A stretch of DNA of 64,000 bases from Fictibacillus marinisediminis (lineage in GTDB: Bacteria; Bacillota; Bacilli; Bacillales; Fictibacillaceae). The stretch is from NCBI RefSeq assembly GCF_023149135.1, contig NZ_JAIWJX010000002.1, positions 3,906,001 to 3,970,000 of the forward strand, in the 5' to 3' direction. Numbering within the stretch: position 1 is the first letter of the stretch; the number at the start of each line of letters is the position of its first letter. Below the pieces are notes generated by a model that did not search any database, was not told where the DNA came from, and worked only from the letters and a program-made list of their open reading frames with translations. The translations under genes and the position numbers were made by a program. Shown here in pieces: positions 1 to 7,760 of this stretch.

Positions 1-80
1 TTAAAAAATTTTTATTCAACAACTGCTCAAAAAGTCTGATAGTCGAAGCAAAAGTTCAAAGTAAACCGCATATCTTTCTT

Positions 81-626
81 TTACTTGGAGTGCAGACTTA
101 ACCGGTTTAAAACTTCAGCGTAGATTTCTTCGACAGGTCGAGAGCTGTCGAGCTTTAAAACGGGACTTTTTGATATTTCCATTTGATAGGATTGTTCCGC
201 ATAAGTACCGGCCATATTCTTATCACTTTCTGACAGATATGTTTTACACCATTCTAAAAAATCATTCGTATATTCACCATTTTCATCAAGCCACATTTGA
301 CTAAAATTATTACGTTCAATTTCTCTGTTTCTTAATCGTTCCATTCGAACGCCTTCATCAAGTGAAAGAAAAACTAAAAGGTCACGGTTGCTAAACCCTT
401 TAGTACACCATACAAAAATGGAACCAGAGGCGACATAACTACTGTTAGAATTAATGTCTCTTTGATACAGTTCTATACGTTTTTCAATCGGAATATTTTC
501 CTTAAAAGAGTCATCTTTCCAAAGATAATGATCTGTATCAATCCACTTGATATTTTCTTTTTCACTGATGAATTTTGCTAGAGTGCTTTTGCCGGTGCCC
601 GAGCCACCGATTATTTGGATTTTCAT
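81..626 (-). CDS. P-loop kinase, adenylate-kinase-like (FlaR-type)
   Basis: Small cytoplasmic P-loop protein of 181 aa. A Walker A motif, GGSGTGKST, sits at about residues 7-15, directly after a hydrophobic beta strand. An Arg-rich helix (RLRNREIERNN, about residues 97-107) resembles the lid region of adenylate-kinase-like enzymes. Proteins of this shape are often annotated as 'DNA topology modulation protein FlaR' but behave as predicted nucleoside or nucleotide kinases; the substrate cannot be told from sequence. The ATG is preceded by AGGGGG at good spacing. It stands alone, reading out to the left edge, divergent from the secreted protein gene at 813. No membrane segment or signal peptide is present. 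Confidence 0.8.
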   Translation of the reverse strand: MKIQIIGGSGTGKSTLAKFISEKENIKWIDTDHYLWKDDSFKENIPIEKRIELYQRDINSNSSYVASGSIFVWCTKGFSNRDLLVFLSLDEGVRMERLRNREIERNNFSQMWLDENGEYTNDFLEWCKTYLSESDKNMAGTYAEQSYQMEISKSPVLKLDSSRPVEEIYAEVLNRLSLHSK

Positions 627-812
627 TTAGATACCCCCTTTAAATAACAAATTCCTTAATATACATTTATTTTAAATACATGCCCTTAGACATTATTTTG
701 TAACTTTCTAATATACATTTCGTCTAAACATAAAAAGGGTTAATGGCGTAGGATATGATAACGACGTAAATAAAGTCCAAGCAAAGAATATCTTTACCTA
801 GGGGGATTTTAA

Positions 813-1532
813 ATGAGAAAACGATCATCTTTTTTGAGAATTATCTCAGCAGTTCTATTAGTAATTGTTTTTTCCTTTTCTGCATACGAACCAAGTATAG
901 ACGCTAATGCAAGTTCTCAAAAAGCGAAATTCACAAAACATTCATATAACGGCATTAATTTATTAAGGTATCCTCAAGTTTATGGAATCAACAAAAATGC
1001 CGCTAGCAAGATTAATTCCACACTTAAAAAAGCAGCAGATAAATCATACAAATCTTACCTTGATTTAAAGAAAGCAGAAAAAGTCGTTCCAAAAGAAGAA
1101 TTATGTAAAAAAACGGCTAGATGTAAATATTCTTTTAACTCACTATATGAAGTAAAATATAACTCAAATGGTAAACTTAGTATCTATTATTTGGAATACA
1201 CTTACACTGGTGGTTCACATGGAAAAAATCATGTAACAATGTACAATTTTGACCTTTCAACAGGTAAACACTATAAAATTAATGATATTCTTAAAACATC
1301 CAGTAATTATAAAAAAGTACACAAATATGCATTTAAATATCTTAGTACACATGAACCGTATTCCTGTTATGTATCTAATTTAAGCGACGTTACAGTTAAC
1401 AAAAACACTCAATTTTCGTTTTCTAAAGACGGAATTTATCTGGTATTCCAAGAAAATGAAATTGGATCATATGATGAAGTGACTCCATTTATAAAAATTC
1501 CAAAATCAGTTTATAAATACGTTTTCCTATAG
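813..1532 (+). CDS. Secreted DUF3298/DUF4163-type protein (RsiV-like ectodomain)
   Basis: Predicted exported protein of 239 aa. The N-terminus (MRKRSS then a hydrophobic stretch to about residue 25) is a signal peptide, with possible cleavage after the Ala-rich NANAS region near residues 31-34. The mature part has the pattern of DUF4163 followed by DUF3298: an internal YTYTGGSHG segment (about 129-137), YNFDLSTGK (about 144-152) and a C-terminal EIGSYDEVTPFIKIP. The same fold is the extracellular lysozyme-sensing domain of the anti-sigma factor RsiV, but no cytoplasmic anti-sigma region or transmembrane anchor is present here, so this is a free secreted version of unknown ligand. RBS AGGGGG lies 7 nt before ATG. 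A GGTGGAT/ATCCACC hairpin at about 1572-1602 may end the transcript. Confidence 0.75.
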   Translation: MRKRSSFLRIISAVLLVIVFSFSAYEPSIDANASSQKAKFTKHSYNGINLLRYPQVYGINKNAASKINSTLKKAADKSYKSYLDLKKAEKVVPKEELCKKTARCKYSFNSLYEVKYNSNGKLSIYYLEYTYTGGSHGKNHVTMYNFDLSTGKHYKINDILKTSSNYKKVHKYAFKYLSTHEPYSCYVSNLSDVTVNKNTQFSFSKDGIYLVFQENEIGSYDEVTPFIKIPKSVYKYVFL

Positions 1533-1634
1533 TCCTCTCTAACAAATCCCCACTGTTTTGCCATGTCATGAGGTGGATGAGGCATTTCATTCGTGATCCA
1601 CCATTTTCTGTCACTAACCTGCCCTTTAACTCAA

Positions 1635-1660
1635 TAAAAAAGCCGCCTAAATTGGCAGCT
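1635..1660 (-). terminator. Rho-independent terminator
   Basis: On the minus strand AGCTGCC and GGCGGCT form a 7-bp stem (one G-T pair) around a 6-nt loop, followed by a run of six T. It lies 60 nt after the stop of the gene at 1720-2028 and argues against the apparent open frame 1489-1719 being a gene. Confidence 0.7.
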
Positions 1661-1719
1661 GTACATAATTTGGAAAAGGACGCACATTCCTTTATTATCC
1701 AAAATAAAGAAGCACCCAA

Positions 1720-2028
1720 TTAATTAGATGCCTCTAGATAAAACTTAATAAGATTCTTTTCATTCTTCTTATTTATTAATTCTCCTCTTTTAATAAAATA
1801 AACATAACTGTTTATATATAAGGTTTGTCCTATTGTAATATCTTCGCTGGAAACAAATAATGACAGGGCTTGTCCATTTCCTTCAAAAATTCTTTGGTTC
1901 TCAAACATTAGTTCATAGTTGTAGTCATTAATAACCATCAACTCCCCAATCTGAGATTTATACCCTAAATATTCTGGAACCTCACCCTTTGTAATACACT
2001 GAACCTCACTATCAAAATGATTTCTCAA
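1720..2028 (-). CDS. Hypothetical protein, 102 aa
   Basis: I do not recognise a family. The product is a small soluble protein with mixed beta-type character (VFLVS-like strands, ITIGQTLYINSYVYFIKRGEL near residues 62-84) and no signal peptide. The start is uncertain: the best choice is TTG at 2028, because an in-frame TGA lies five codons upstream, and only a weak GAAG precedes it. It follows the cyclic-phosphate receiver gene by 22 nt on the same strand and ends at a clear terminator, so the two probably share a transcript. The weak start leaves open that it is a 5'-truncated remnant. Confidence 0.5.
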   Translation of the reverse strand: MRNHFDSEVQCITKGEVPEYLGYKSQIGELMVINDYNYELMFENQRIFEGNGQALSLFVSSEDITIGQTLYINSYVYFIKRGELINKKNEKNLIKFYLEASN

Positions 2029-2050
2029 CAGGTTTGTTCTTCAGTTGGGC

Positions 2051-2422
2051 CTACTGTACGTCTAAATAATGCTGCAGAACCCTTGGCGGGAAATATTTCA
2101 GGGGCAGGGGTCTTAAGGATACAATGGTGGAGGGGGAAAGGATCGAATCCTGTTGTGCCTGTTTTAGACAGTTGTACATCGCTTTGCCGCCAACTGAATT
2201 GGCAGAATGAATGGTGATGCGGTTAGCAAATCGTTTTTCTTCCACCATCATTTCAACAAGCATTAACCCATTCCTGTCTTTATTTACTAAATCGTGATCC
2301 AAAGAAAGATGTTCGATAGTGTAATTTCGCAGCAGCTCTATACACTCGTCAATCGTCTCCGTTAAAACATAGCCTTCAGGTGCAGTCCGGTAGTCATCTA
2401 AGAAAACGCTAATATTACCCAT
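2051..2422 (-). CDS. Cyclic-phosphate processing receiver domain protein (cPR_REC)
   Basis: A 123-aa single-domain protein whose pattern matches the receiver-like family named 'cyclic-phosphate processing receiver domain'. The N-terminal VFLDDYRTAPEGY (about residues 6-18) supplies paired Asp at the acidic pocket, and LSLDHDL (about 39-45) supplies the second acidic and His site. A C-terminal IHSANSVGGKAM (about 72-83) resembles the phosphate-binding end of the receiver fold. Unlike a normal response regulator it has no DNA-binding domain and no kinase nearby. The family was predicted to act on 2',3'-cyclic phosphate RNA or nucleotide ends; that role is inference. It is the first gene of a two-gene unit with the 102-aa hypothetical. 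Confidence 0.75.
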   Translation of the reverse strand: MGNISVFLDDYRTAPEGYVLTETIDECIELLRNYTIEHLSLDHDLVNKDRNGLMLVEMMVEEKRFANRITIHSANSVGGKAMYNCLKQAQQDSILSPSTIVSLRPLPLKYFPPRVLQHYLDVQ

Positions 2423-2591
2423 TTCAGACTCCTTCCCTTATAAAGGGGTGACTAAGAGAAGTCGAAAATCCCTAGATAATAGATCTTAAATAGATCTTGA
2501 ATCAACCTTAACATAGATGCTGTTTGAATGGGACATAAACGACTTTAAAAGCTAATATTTGACAAACATTTCATGATTAAGAGGGTGAGTT

Positions 2592-2636
2592 ATGTTTAAT
2601 CGAGAAATATCGATGACTTTGCTTGAGAACTTTTGA
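2592..2636 (+). CDS. Candidate 14-codon small ORF
   Basis: ATG at 2592 opens a 14-residue frame (MFNREISMTLLENF) ending with TGA at 2636. AGAGGGTGAG precedes the ATG at normal ribosome-site spacing, and a strong terminator follows 11 nt after the stop, so the unit looks like a complete mini-transcript. TTGACA occurs upstream at 2559-2564, but no well-spaced -10 box is obvious. It could be a regulatory micropeptide, the readable part of a small RNA, or chance. Confidence 0.25.
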   Translation: MFNREISMTLLENF

Positions 2637-2647
2637 TGTGATCCAGT

Positions 2648-2675
2648 CCCTCTTTAAGAGGGCCGTTTTTTTTTT
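2648..2675 (+). terminator. Rho-independent terminator
   Basis: CCCTC and GAGGG pair around a short loop and are followed by CCG and a run of ten T. No annotated plus-strand gene precedes it except the 14-codon ORF at 2592-2636, which suggests a short transcript starting upstream. Confidence 0.7.
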
Positions 2676-2751
2676 ATGTGATAAAAAGAATCATATGGAA
2701 ACTTGATAAAGTATTGTCTTCTTCAACTAACCAGGAAATTAAAATATTAAA

Positions 2752-2773
2752 CACCATCCAACAACGGATGGTG
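2752..2773 (-). terminator. Terminator of the VOC gene
   Basis: A perfect 8-bp stem, CACCATCC/GGATGGTG, with a 6-nt loop, followed on the minus strand by a loose T-rich stretch. It lies 22 nt after the stop of the VOC-family gene. Confidence 0.6.
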
Positions 2774-2794
2774 CTTAAACTGCATGATTGGCGT

Positions 2795-3175
2795 TTACTT
2801 TTTTTCCATTACTGCAAAGTAATTTTCTTCACTATCTGCAAAGTTAAATACTCTGCCAGAAGGCATATTTACAATTTCTCCGACTGTGACATTTTTATTT
2901 GATAAGTCGCTACGTAATTGATCGAAATTTTCCGAGAAAAACATTAAAGAAGGTGTACCAAGATTTAATTCAGGCGACATTTTTGCAACGAATTCCTTAT
3001 TATGCAGAATGATACTTGTTTCTGCATCCTTTGCTGGAGCAATTTCAATCCATCTCATTCCCTGACCGTTATCTTCTTCAGAAATTACACTAAATCCTAC
3101 CTTTTCCGTCCAAAAATTCACTGCCTCATCTTGATTATTTACATACAGCATAATTTGACCGACCTTATTAATCAT
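2795..3175 (-). CDS. VOC family protein (glyoxalase/bleomycin-resistance fold)
   Basis: A 126-aa single-domain protein with the start typical of the vicinal oxygen chelate superfamily, MINKVGQIMLYVNNQDEAVNFW (family pattern: strand, then a DxxxAxxFW helix), and the C-terminal end GRVFNFADSEENYFAVME. Members act as metal-dependent lyases, dioxygenases or drug-binding proteins, usually as dimers; the substrate here is unknown. It is clearly paralogous to the VOC gene at 25397-25774 (same length, same MINK-[VI]-G start, same W-IE core). It is monocistronic with its own terminator. A motif almost identical to one in the PhyH/AraC intergenic region (ATATCTTGCTCTTCCATC) lies 80 nt upstream of its start. 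Confidence 0.8.
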   Translation of the reverse strand: MINKVGQIMLYVNNQDEAVNFWTEKVGFSVISEEDNGQGMRWIEIAPAKDAETSIILHNKEFVAKMSPELNLGTPSLMFFSENFDQLRSDLSNKNVTVGEIVNMPSGRVFNFADSEENYFAVMEKK

Positions 3176-3345
3176 TTATTTCACTCCTTTGTCCACTTGC
3201 TTAAAATTATATCACTCTTAAGCCTTTTTATAATTTTGAATATTTAATAAATTATCATATCTTGCTCTTCCATCACCCCCAGATTTCGAATAATTTTTTT
3301 CGTTTTGAACCCTTATGATTTCAACTACTCTTTTAACACGAACTG

Positions 3346-3354
3346 TGGTATACT
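3346..3354 (+). promoter_or_regulatory. Extended -10 promoter of the candidate small RNA
   Basis: TGGTATACT is an extended -10 element (TG-N-TATACT). No convincing -35 box is seen at 16-18 nt upstream, which is typical for extended -10 promoters. It would start transcription near 3361. Confidence 0.5.
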
Positions 3355-3360
3355 ATTTAA

Positions 3361-3479
3361 GCGATGAGCTAATTTGCATAAGACGAGATTGACGCGCCTT
3401 TAAGGCAATGCACTATGTGGAGTGCTGTCTCTCGCCGCAATACGCACAAAAAAGATGTCCTATTGGGCATCTTTTTTTT
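3361..3479 (+). ncRNA. Candidate structured small RNA, about 119 nt
   Basis: This stretch between two minus-strand genes is bounded by an extended -10 promoter (3346-3354) and a terminator (stem GATGTCC/GGGCATC at 3454-3471, flanked by A6 and T8). The transcript can fold into a closed junction: CGAGA (3384-3388) pairs with TCTCG (3430-3434) and encloses GCC-TTTAA-GGC and GCACT-ATGTGG-AGTGC hairpins. No open frame with a ribosome site lies inside, and no plus-strand gene follows, so it would be stand-alone rather than a leader. I do not recognise it as 6S, SRP RNA or any riboswitch class that I know. Confidence 0.5.
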
Positions 3480-3643
3480 AATGAACAAGGTGCACTCAAG
3501 AAAATGAAATAACTATCTCCGTCGTAATCTAATTGTTCAAGTCCTTCTAACTTCATACACTTTACCCTCACTGACCGTAATATTAATTTCCTCTTTTTGC
3601 ACATATAACCACAATCTTTACGAAAACAGCTTTTTTTTATAAT

Positions 3644-3670
3644 AAAAAAGCAAGCCCCCTCTAAGGACTT
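3644..3670 (-). terminator. Terminator of the Gfo/Idh/MocA operon
   Basis: AAGTCC and GGGCTT pair (one T-G), followed on the minus strand by GC and a T-run, starting about 12 nt after the stop codon at 3682. Confidence 0.65.
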
Positions 3671-3681
3671 ACTCATTCCCT

Positions 3682-4650
3682 TCAAATTTCTACGACCACA
3701 TGCTCCCTCGCCGAAAGATAGGCTGCTTCAACAATCTTTGTCGCCGCCACCCCGTCCCAAGCAGTGGCCAGCTCTGTCGGATTTTTCCGTATCGTCTCAA
3801 CAAATGCATTCATCATGTGAAGATATTCAAAGTCACCAAAGTTATGGTGGACCGTTTTCGTGCTGTTATGCTGGATGATGTTCTGGGCATACGCTTTTAA
3901 GTCGATGGCCCCTTCCGTTCCTGTCGCCCGAAGATCAATGCCACCCCACGTCGGATAGCCCACCGGCCGTGACCAGCTCGGGTCGATGTCAGCGATGATT
4001 CCATTCTCAAACTCCAGCTGCACGTGGCCGACGTCATCAATGGTGATGCACGGTACCAAGAAGGAATCAGCTTCTGCAAACACCCTCGTCACTTCAGCTC
4101 CAGTCAGCCATCGCATCAAATCTGCGAGATGAACGATATGATCCATCAGTGCGCCCCCGCCGGACAGGTTCTTATCAATAAACCATCCTTTCGGGCATTG
4201 CCCCGGATTCTTGCCGTGAAAAGCCAGAACATCACCAATTTGTTTTTGATCGATGACCCGTTTCATTTGAACAGCCGGCGTATTGAACCTCAACGGAAAA
4301 GCAGTGGCCAAAACAGCATCCTGCTCAATAGCCTTTTGCGCCATGATGGTGGCACTTTTTGTTGATACAGCCAGCGGTTTTTCACAAAGGACATGCTTGT
4401 TCGCCTCTAAAGCTGCCAGTACCAACTCATCATGTTTGACATTCTCTGAGCAGACGATCACCGCTTCACATTCGTTCAACGCCGCTCCCAAATCATCATA
4501 AAAAATTGTGGAATGCTCTGCCGCTTTCTTCTTCCCGCGATGAGCATCATCGTCATAGATACCCGCCAGTTCTGTGCCTGGACACAGTTTCACGGCAGCG
4601 GCGAACGCATCTAAATGAACATGAGCCGCTGATAAAATGGAGATTCTCAT
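3682..4650 (-). CDS. Gfo/Idh/MocA family NAD(P)-dependent oxidoreductase
   Basis: A 322-aa cytoplasmic dehydrogenase. The N-terminal Rossmann domain (about 1-120) ends in the family signature, VLCEKPLA (about 87-94), with Lys as the catalytic or cofactor-contacting residue. The C-terminal alpha/beta domain (about 130-315) contains GGGALMDHIVHLADLMRW, whose Asp/His pair is the usual substrate-site motif. Members oxidise or reduce sugar, inositol and related polyol carbonyls. The start overlaps the stop of the preceding paralogue by 4 nt (ATGA), so the pair is translationally coupled. The exact sugar substrate is not visible. Confidence 0.85.
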   Translation of the reverse strand: MRISILSAAHVHLDAFAAAVKLCPGTELAGIYDDDAHRGKKKAAEHSTIFYDDLGAALNECEAVIVCSENVKHDELVLAALEANKHVLCEKPLAVSTKSATIMAQKAIEQDAVLATAFPLRFNTPAVQMKRVIDQKQIGDVLAFHGKNPGQCPKGWFIDKNLSGGGALMDHIVHLADLMRWLTGAEVTRVFAEADSFLVPCITIDDVGHVQLEFENGIIADIDPSWSRPVGYPTWGGIDLRATGTEGAIDLKAYAQNIIQHNSTKTVHHNFGDFEYLHMMNAFVETIRKNPTELATAWDGVAATKIVEAAYLSAREHVVVEI

Positions 4651-5603
4651 CGTGTGTTCAGCTCCTTTTCTAAGGAAATCGGCCGCTTTTCCTCCGCAGA
4701 CTGTAATGCCAGCAGTGCAAGTTTCGTACTCTCATAGGCATCCTGCAGTGTGACAGGAGCCGGCTCATCATTTCGAATGCTATCAATAAAATCTCTCAGT
4801 TCAAGATACCAAGGGTCATCCCGCAGCAAGACCGGCGGAACCTCTGTGGAATCTTTCTTAAGCGAAACATTCCGGTGAACCGAGAGCGGAGAAACCTCCT
4901 GACTGTTAAACGTAAACAGTTCATTTTCCTGCGCGATCTCCACTTCCTGCGCGAATCCGCCGTCATACCTCCAGCTGCCTTCAATACGGCTGATCGAGCC
5001 ATTTTCGTGCCGCAATGTGATGAGGGCATAGTAATGATCGGGATCTGTCTGTGCAAAAACACGCGTAACCGGCCCGAACGCCCACCGAGCGAAGTCGATA
5101 TCATGCAGGCTGAGGTCCAAAATAACCCCGCCGCTATTGCTGCGGTCGAGAGACCAGTTTTTTGCGCTCACAGGTAATTGAGAGCGCCTTGAAAGTAAAG
5201 TGGAAGCCGGTTTATCCGGATCAATACTCTCCTTCAGCTTACGGTACTCAGGAAAATAGCGAAGCACCTGTCCGACCATCACTTTCGAGCTGCAGCGCTT
5301 TTCCAGCTCCAGCATGCATCGGCAGTCTTCATCGGTATGCGCCATCGGTTTTTCGAGAAAAACATGCTTGCCTTTCTCCACCGCTTTTTCAAAAACATCC
5401 CGGTGCATAAATGTAGGAAGACAAACGTCAACCACATCCCCGAGCTCCAGGCACTTCTCCAAATCGTTATAAACGGGAATCCCTTGTATATCCCCTGTTT
5501 GGGTCGTAGAATAAATCCCTGCTACTTCTACATCCTTCATCTGCAGATACGCGTTCAGGTGGATGCTTCCGATAAAGCCGTATCCCAAAATAACAATTTT
5601 CAC
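4647..5603 (-). CDS. Gfo/Idh/MocA family NAD(P)-dependent oxidoreductase
   Basis: First gene of a two-gene oxidoreductase operon. The Rossmann motif VILGYGFIGSIH lies near the N-terminus, VFLEKPMAHT carries the Lys signature, and SGGVILDLSLHDIDFARW holds the substrate-site Asp/His. I place the start at GTG 5603 (product begins MKIVILGYG) because AGGAGT lies 7 nt upstream; the in-frame TTG at 5621 would overlap that ribosome site. Product about 318 aa. Together with the downstream paralogue it probably performs sequential redox steps on a cyclitol or sugar acid, a common arrangement for this family. No transporter or kinase is adjacent that would fix the substrate. Confidence 0.85.
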   Translation of the reverse strand: MKIVILGYGFIGSIHLNAYLQMKDVEVAGIYSTTQTGDIQGIPVYNDLEKCLELGDVVDVCLPTFMHRDVFEKAVEKGKHVFLEKPMAHTDEDCRCMLELEKRCSSKVMVGQVLRYFPEYRKLKESIDPDKPASTLLSRRSQLPVSAKNWSLDRSNSGGVILDLSLHDIDFARWAFGPVTRVFAQTDPDHYYALITLRHENGSISRIEGSWRYDGGFAQEVEIAQENELFTFNSQEVSPLSVHRNVSLKKDSTEVPPVLLRDDPWYLELRDFIDSIRNDEPAPVTLQDAYESTKLALLALQSAEEKRPISLEKELNTR

Positions 5604-5680
5604 AGCTGGCACTCCTTTCAAAGGACTTTTTATATAGATTCCCTGTTTTTATTGGGAGACCTGCAACAAATTTACTTGCA

Positions 5681-5713
5681 AAAAAAAACGGTCCTCCCAT
5701 TAGGAAGACCGTT
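5681..5713 (-). terminator. Terminator of the secreted 135-aa gene
   Basis: A long stem (AACGGTCTTCC with GGGAGGACCGTT) with a 4-nt loop and eight T on the minus strand, just after the stop at 5721. Confidence 0.8.
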
Positions 5714-5720
5714 AAAAAGA

Positions 5721-6128
5721 TCAATCATAAAAGTAAACATTCGCATATCGAGTGCTGCTCTTCTTCAAGAAAAATTCCGCCTGGCCGTCAGTCCCGTCTG
5801 TAAAACCGCCGATACTATTGAACACTTCACAATCTCCAGGTGCTACGCTTCGGCTTCCGACATAATCATTGTAGCTTTCAGGATCATACTCCCAGAGCTC
5901 AATCACATCCGTACCTGAATCATATTTATCCCTGCAATACTTGAAATCCCCGCCGCCAGAGCGGAAAATTTCACTCTCCTTCGTAAACGTATCCCAGCCT
6001 ATGTAATCCCAAGAACCTGATCCGGAAAGCAAAGGTGCATTAGCCAGTCCATTTGCTGCAGCATTAGCTGGTGAAGCAGAGAATACCAACCCGCAAACCA
6101 AAGCAAAAAAAGCAGTCAACTTTTTCAA
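5721..6128 (-). CDS. Secreted hypothetical protein, 135 aa
   Basis: A Sec signal peptide is clear: MKKLTAFFALVCGLVFS followed by SPANA-A, giving cleavage near residue 24. The mature protein of about 110 aa is acidic and aromatic-rich, with two Cys (in KYCRDKY and GDCEVFN) that could form one disulfide outside the cell. A GG-F-DGTDGQAEFFLKK segment ends the protein. I do not recognise a family. A CCCTTAGT-type weak ribosome site (GGGAGATGAGG on the minus strand) precedes the ATG, and a strong terminator follows, so it is monocistronic. Confidence 0.65.
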   Translation of the reverse strand: MKKLTAFFALVCGLVFSASPANAAANGLANAPLLSGSGSWDYIGWDTFTKESEIFRSGGGDFKYCRDKYDSGTDVIELWEYDPESYNDYVGSRSVAPGDCEVFNSIGGFTDGTDGQAEFFLKKSSTRYANVYFYD

Positions 6129-6339
6129 TACCTCATCTCCCTTAGTTTTTTTAATAGAGTACGGAGAAAATTATAACAACATTGGTTTTTATTGTAATCG
6201 TAATTTAGACACATCTTGGACACAATTCAGGAGTCAATATTGCGAAAAAGCTTCAGTCAAAAGTCCTTCGGGAGTGATAGTACACCCAATTTTTTACACG
6301 ATGGCTCTCTTAAAAAAAAGACGAAGAAAGTTGGATGTT

Positions 6340-7314
6340 TCAATCTTCGGGAGGCAGCATGTAACTCCGGTTTCGGTAAGAGCCGGAATAATGCAGATTC
6401 ATCGAATGGAGCATTCGGGAGGAAACAAAAACAGACGGAAGGTGCAGAAAATTCTTGAGTTCATAGTTGGAGATCGAGAGGCCGATAAGGAGTTTGTAAT
6501 CGGTAATTGCAGCAAGATGAGCGTCCTTTGAAAACGAACCGCACCATGTGCAAACCTACTTCGCATGCAGTCGAACCATCGGGAGAGCGGAACATTCCGG
6601 GCACTCTACACCGGTCAAAATTTCTTCTTTAGGGATTTGGAGCTGCTGAAGGATTTGAGGGTCGGATGGAGTGTGGCTGTTCACTAGTTTTCGAGAAAGC
6701 TTCTTTATTTGCTGGGGATTCAGGAGCTCTTTGGCATGCATCTTTTCATATATTTTTATTTTCAAGGGGAGATTTGCACCGTGAATGACTCGTTTGGATG
6801 TGGAAGGATCCAGATTCAGGAGGGTATTTTTAATTACCGTGTTAGGGTTGCTCATGACAACAAGCATTTCAATGGGAGCCTGTGGGAGTTTTTGTGCGGA
6901 TAGCCAATCCTGCAGCTGCACACGATGACGTTCGGCCTGCAAAACTGGGTCTGCGAAGCCTTCCTCTTTTTCACCAGACACACGAATGAGCTGTTTATAA
7001 TTGTGATCAAAAACAAGTGTTCCTGAGATGTTTTTCACCTCTAAAATGAGAAAGTAATGAGGGGAAAGGATGAGCGTATCTATCTGGAAAAAGCGTTCGC
7101 CAACCGTAAGCCGGAGATCATTAAAAATAAGGTAGTCTTTCTTGAGGAGATAACCCAAATGATAGTCTAGGGCAAGCTCCCCTCTGTAACCCGCCATCCG
7201 CCTTGCTAATTGGTCACTAATATCGGGCCGTTTACGGTGATCCGGAGGCAGCCTTCTCAGCAAAGCCTCCAATTTCCGTACCGTAATAGGAACTTTTCGT
7301 TCTTTTACAATCAA
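6340..7314 (-). pseudogene. NERD-domain protein interrupted by an in-frame amber codon
   Basis: The N-terminal 252 residues are a nuclease-related domain (NERD) protein: QIDTLILSPHYFLILEVKN (about 96-114) is the conserved metal- and DNA-site strand with D and E-x-K. The frame stops at TAG (6556-6558) right after CPECSALPMVRLHAK, the first half of a C-terminal zinc ribbon. In the same frame beyond the TAG the translation continues VCTWCGSFSKDAHL and runs 71 more codons to TGA at 6340-6342, restoring the second Cys pair and the usual C-terminus. In related proteins the interrupted position is normally Trp, so a single TGG to TAG change explains it. Without readthrough the ribbon is lost. The ATG is preceded by GGGAG. 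Confidence 0.8.
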
Positions 7315-7532
7315 ATTCTATCAACTCCCTTTCTTAATAAGAAGGAAATTCGAATTGCGAGAAGGATTTTCCTGCTCACGGTGCAAAAATGAGTTGAAAA
7401 TATGTATCCCAGCCCGCGATTGATCTTGTATTTAACTAATTATATTGGTTTCTCGGGCTTAGCCGGCCTCCAGCTTGTCCAAACCTTCATCAATAACCCG
7501 TTTTTGGGGTAGTGAGACCCTCCTGCTGGCTG

Positions 7533-7645
7533 TTACTTGCGATTCGACATGAATTACTTGCGGAAATGCCCTCTTTACTTGCGATTCTGCATGCATTACT
7601 TGCGAAAACTCCGACTTTACTTGCGGTTCGACACCACTTACTTGC
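7533..7645. repeat. Array A: six direct repeats, period exactly 21 bp
   Basis: TTACTTGC occurs at 7533, 7554, 7575, 7596, 7617 and 7638, each exactly 21 bp apart. The 13-nt spacers are similar but not identical, alternating GATTCGACATG-like and GAAAACTCCG-like forms. CATTTTCATAAAA follows the last unit. The same design occurs in array B at 25162-25274. Because 21 is a multiple of three, two minus-strand frames stay open (Ser-Gln-Val or Ala-Ser-Lys heptads), but I do not consider them genes. This fills most of the gap 7315-7734. Confidence 0.85.
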
Positions 7646-7734
7646 CAAACAAACATTTTCATAAAAACTGCACGCCAGCATAGACTTCGAGATCATGCTT
7701 CGCCCTATAAAATCAGTTAAAACGCCACAAAAAA

Positions 7735-7754
7735 ACGCCGTCTCTCAACGGCAT
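7735..7754 (-). terminator. Terminator of the GNAT gene
   Basis: ATGCCGT/ACGGCGT stem with a 6-nt loop and seven T on the minus strand, directly after the stop codon at 7761. Confidence 0.75.
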
Positions 7755-7760
7755 TTTCTA

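Noticed and set aside
1489..1719. 76-codon minus-strand open frame after the secreted protein gene
   Set aside because: It contains the terminator at 1635-1660, overlaps the 3' end of the plus-strand gene and has no ribosome site or family resemblance.
3413..3685. 90-codon minus-strand open frame
   Set aside because: It spans two terminators and the small-RNA candidate; its Cys/Lys-rich translation looks random.
6216..6531. Two plus-strand frames of 80-85 codons
   Set aside because: They are antisense to the C-terminal part of the interrupted NERD gene, which explains the open sequence.
7533..7645. CRISPR array
   Set aside because: The constant part is only 8-10 bp, the spacers are 11-13 bp and similar to each other, and no cas gene is present.
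7459..7696. Minus-strand frames reading Ser-Gln-Val or Ala-Ser-Lys heptads across array A
   Set aside because: Open frames are a by-product of a 21-bp repeat; the two arrays do not share the same start or stop, and no consistent ribosome site is present.
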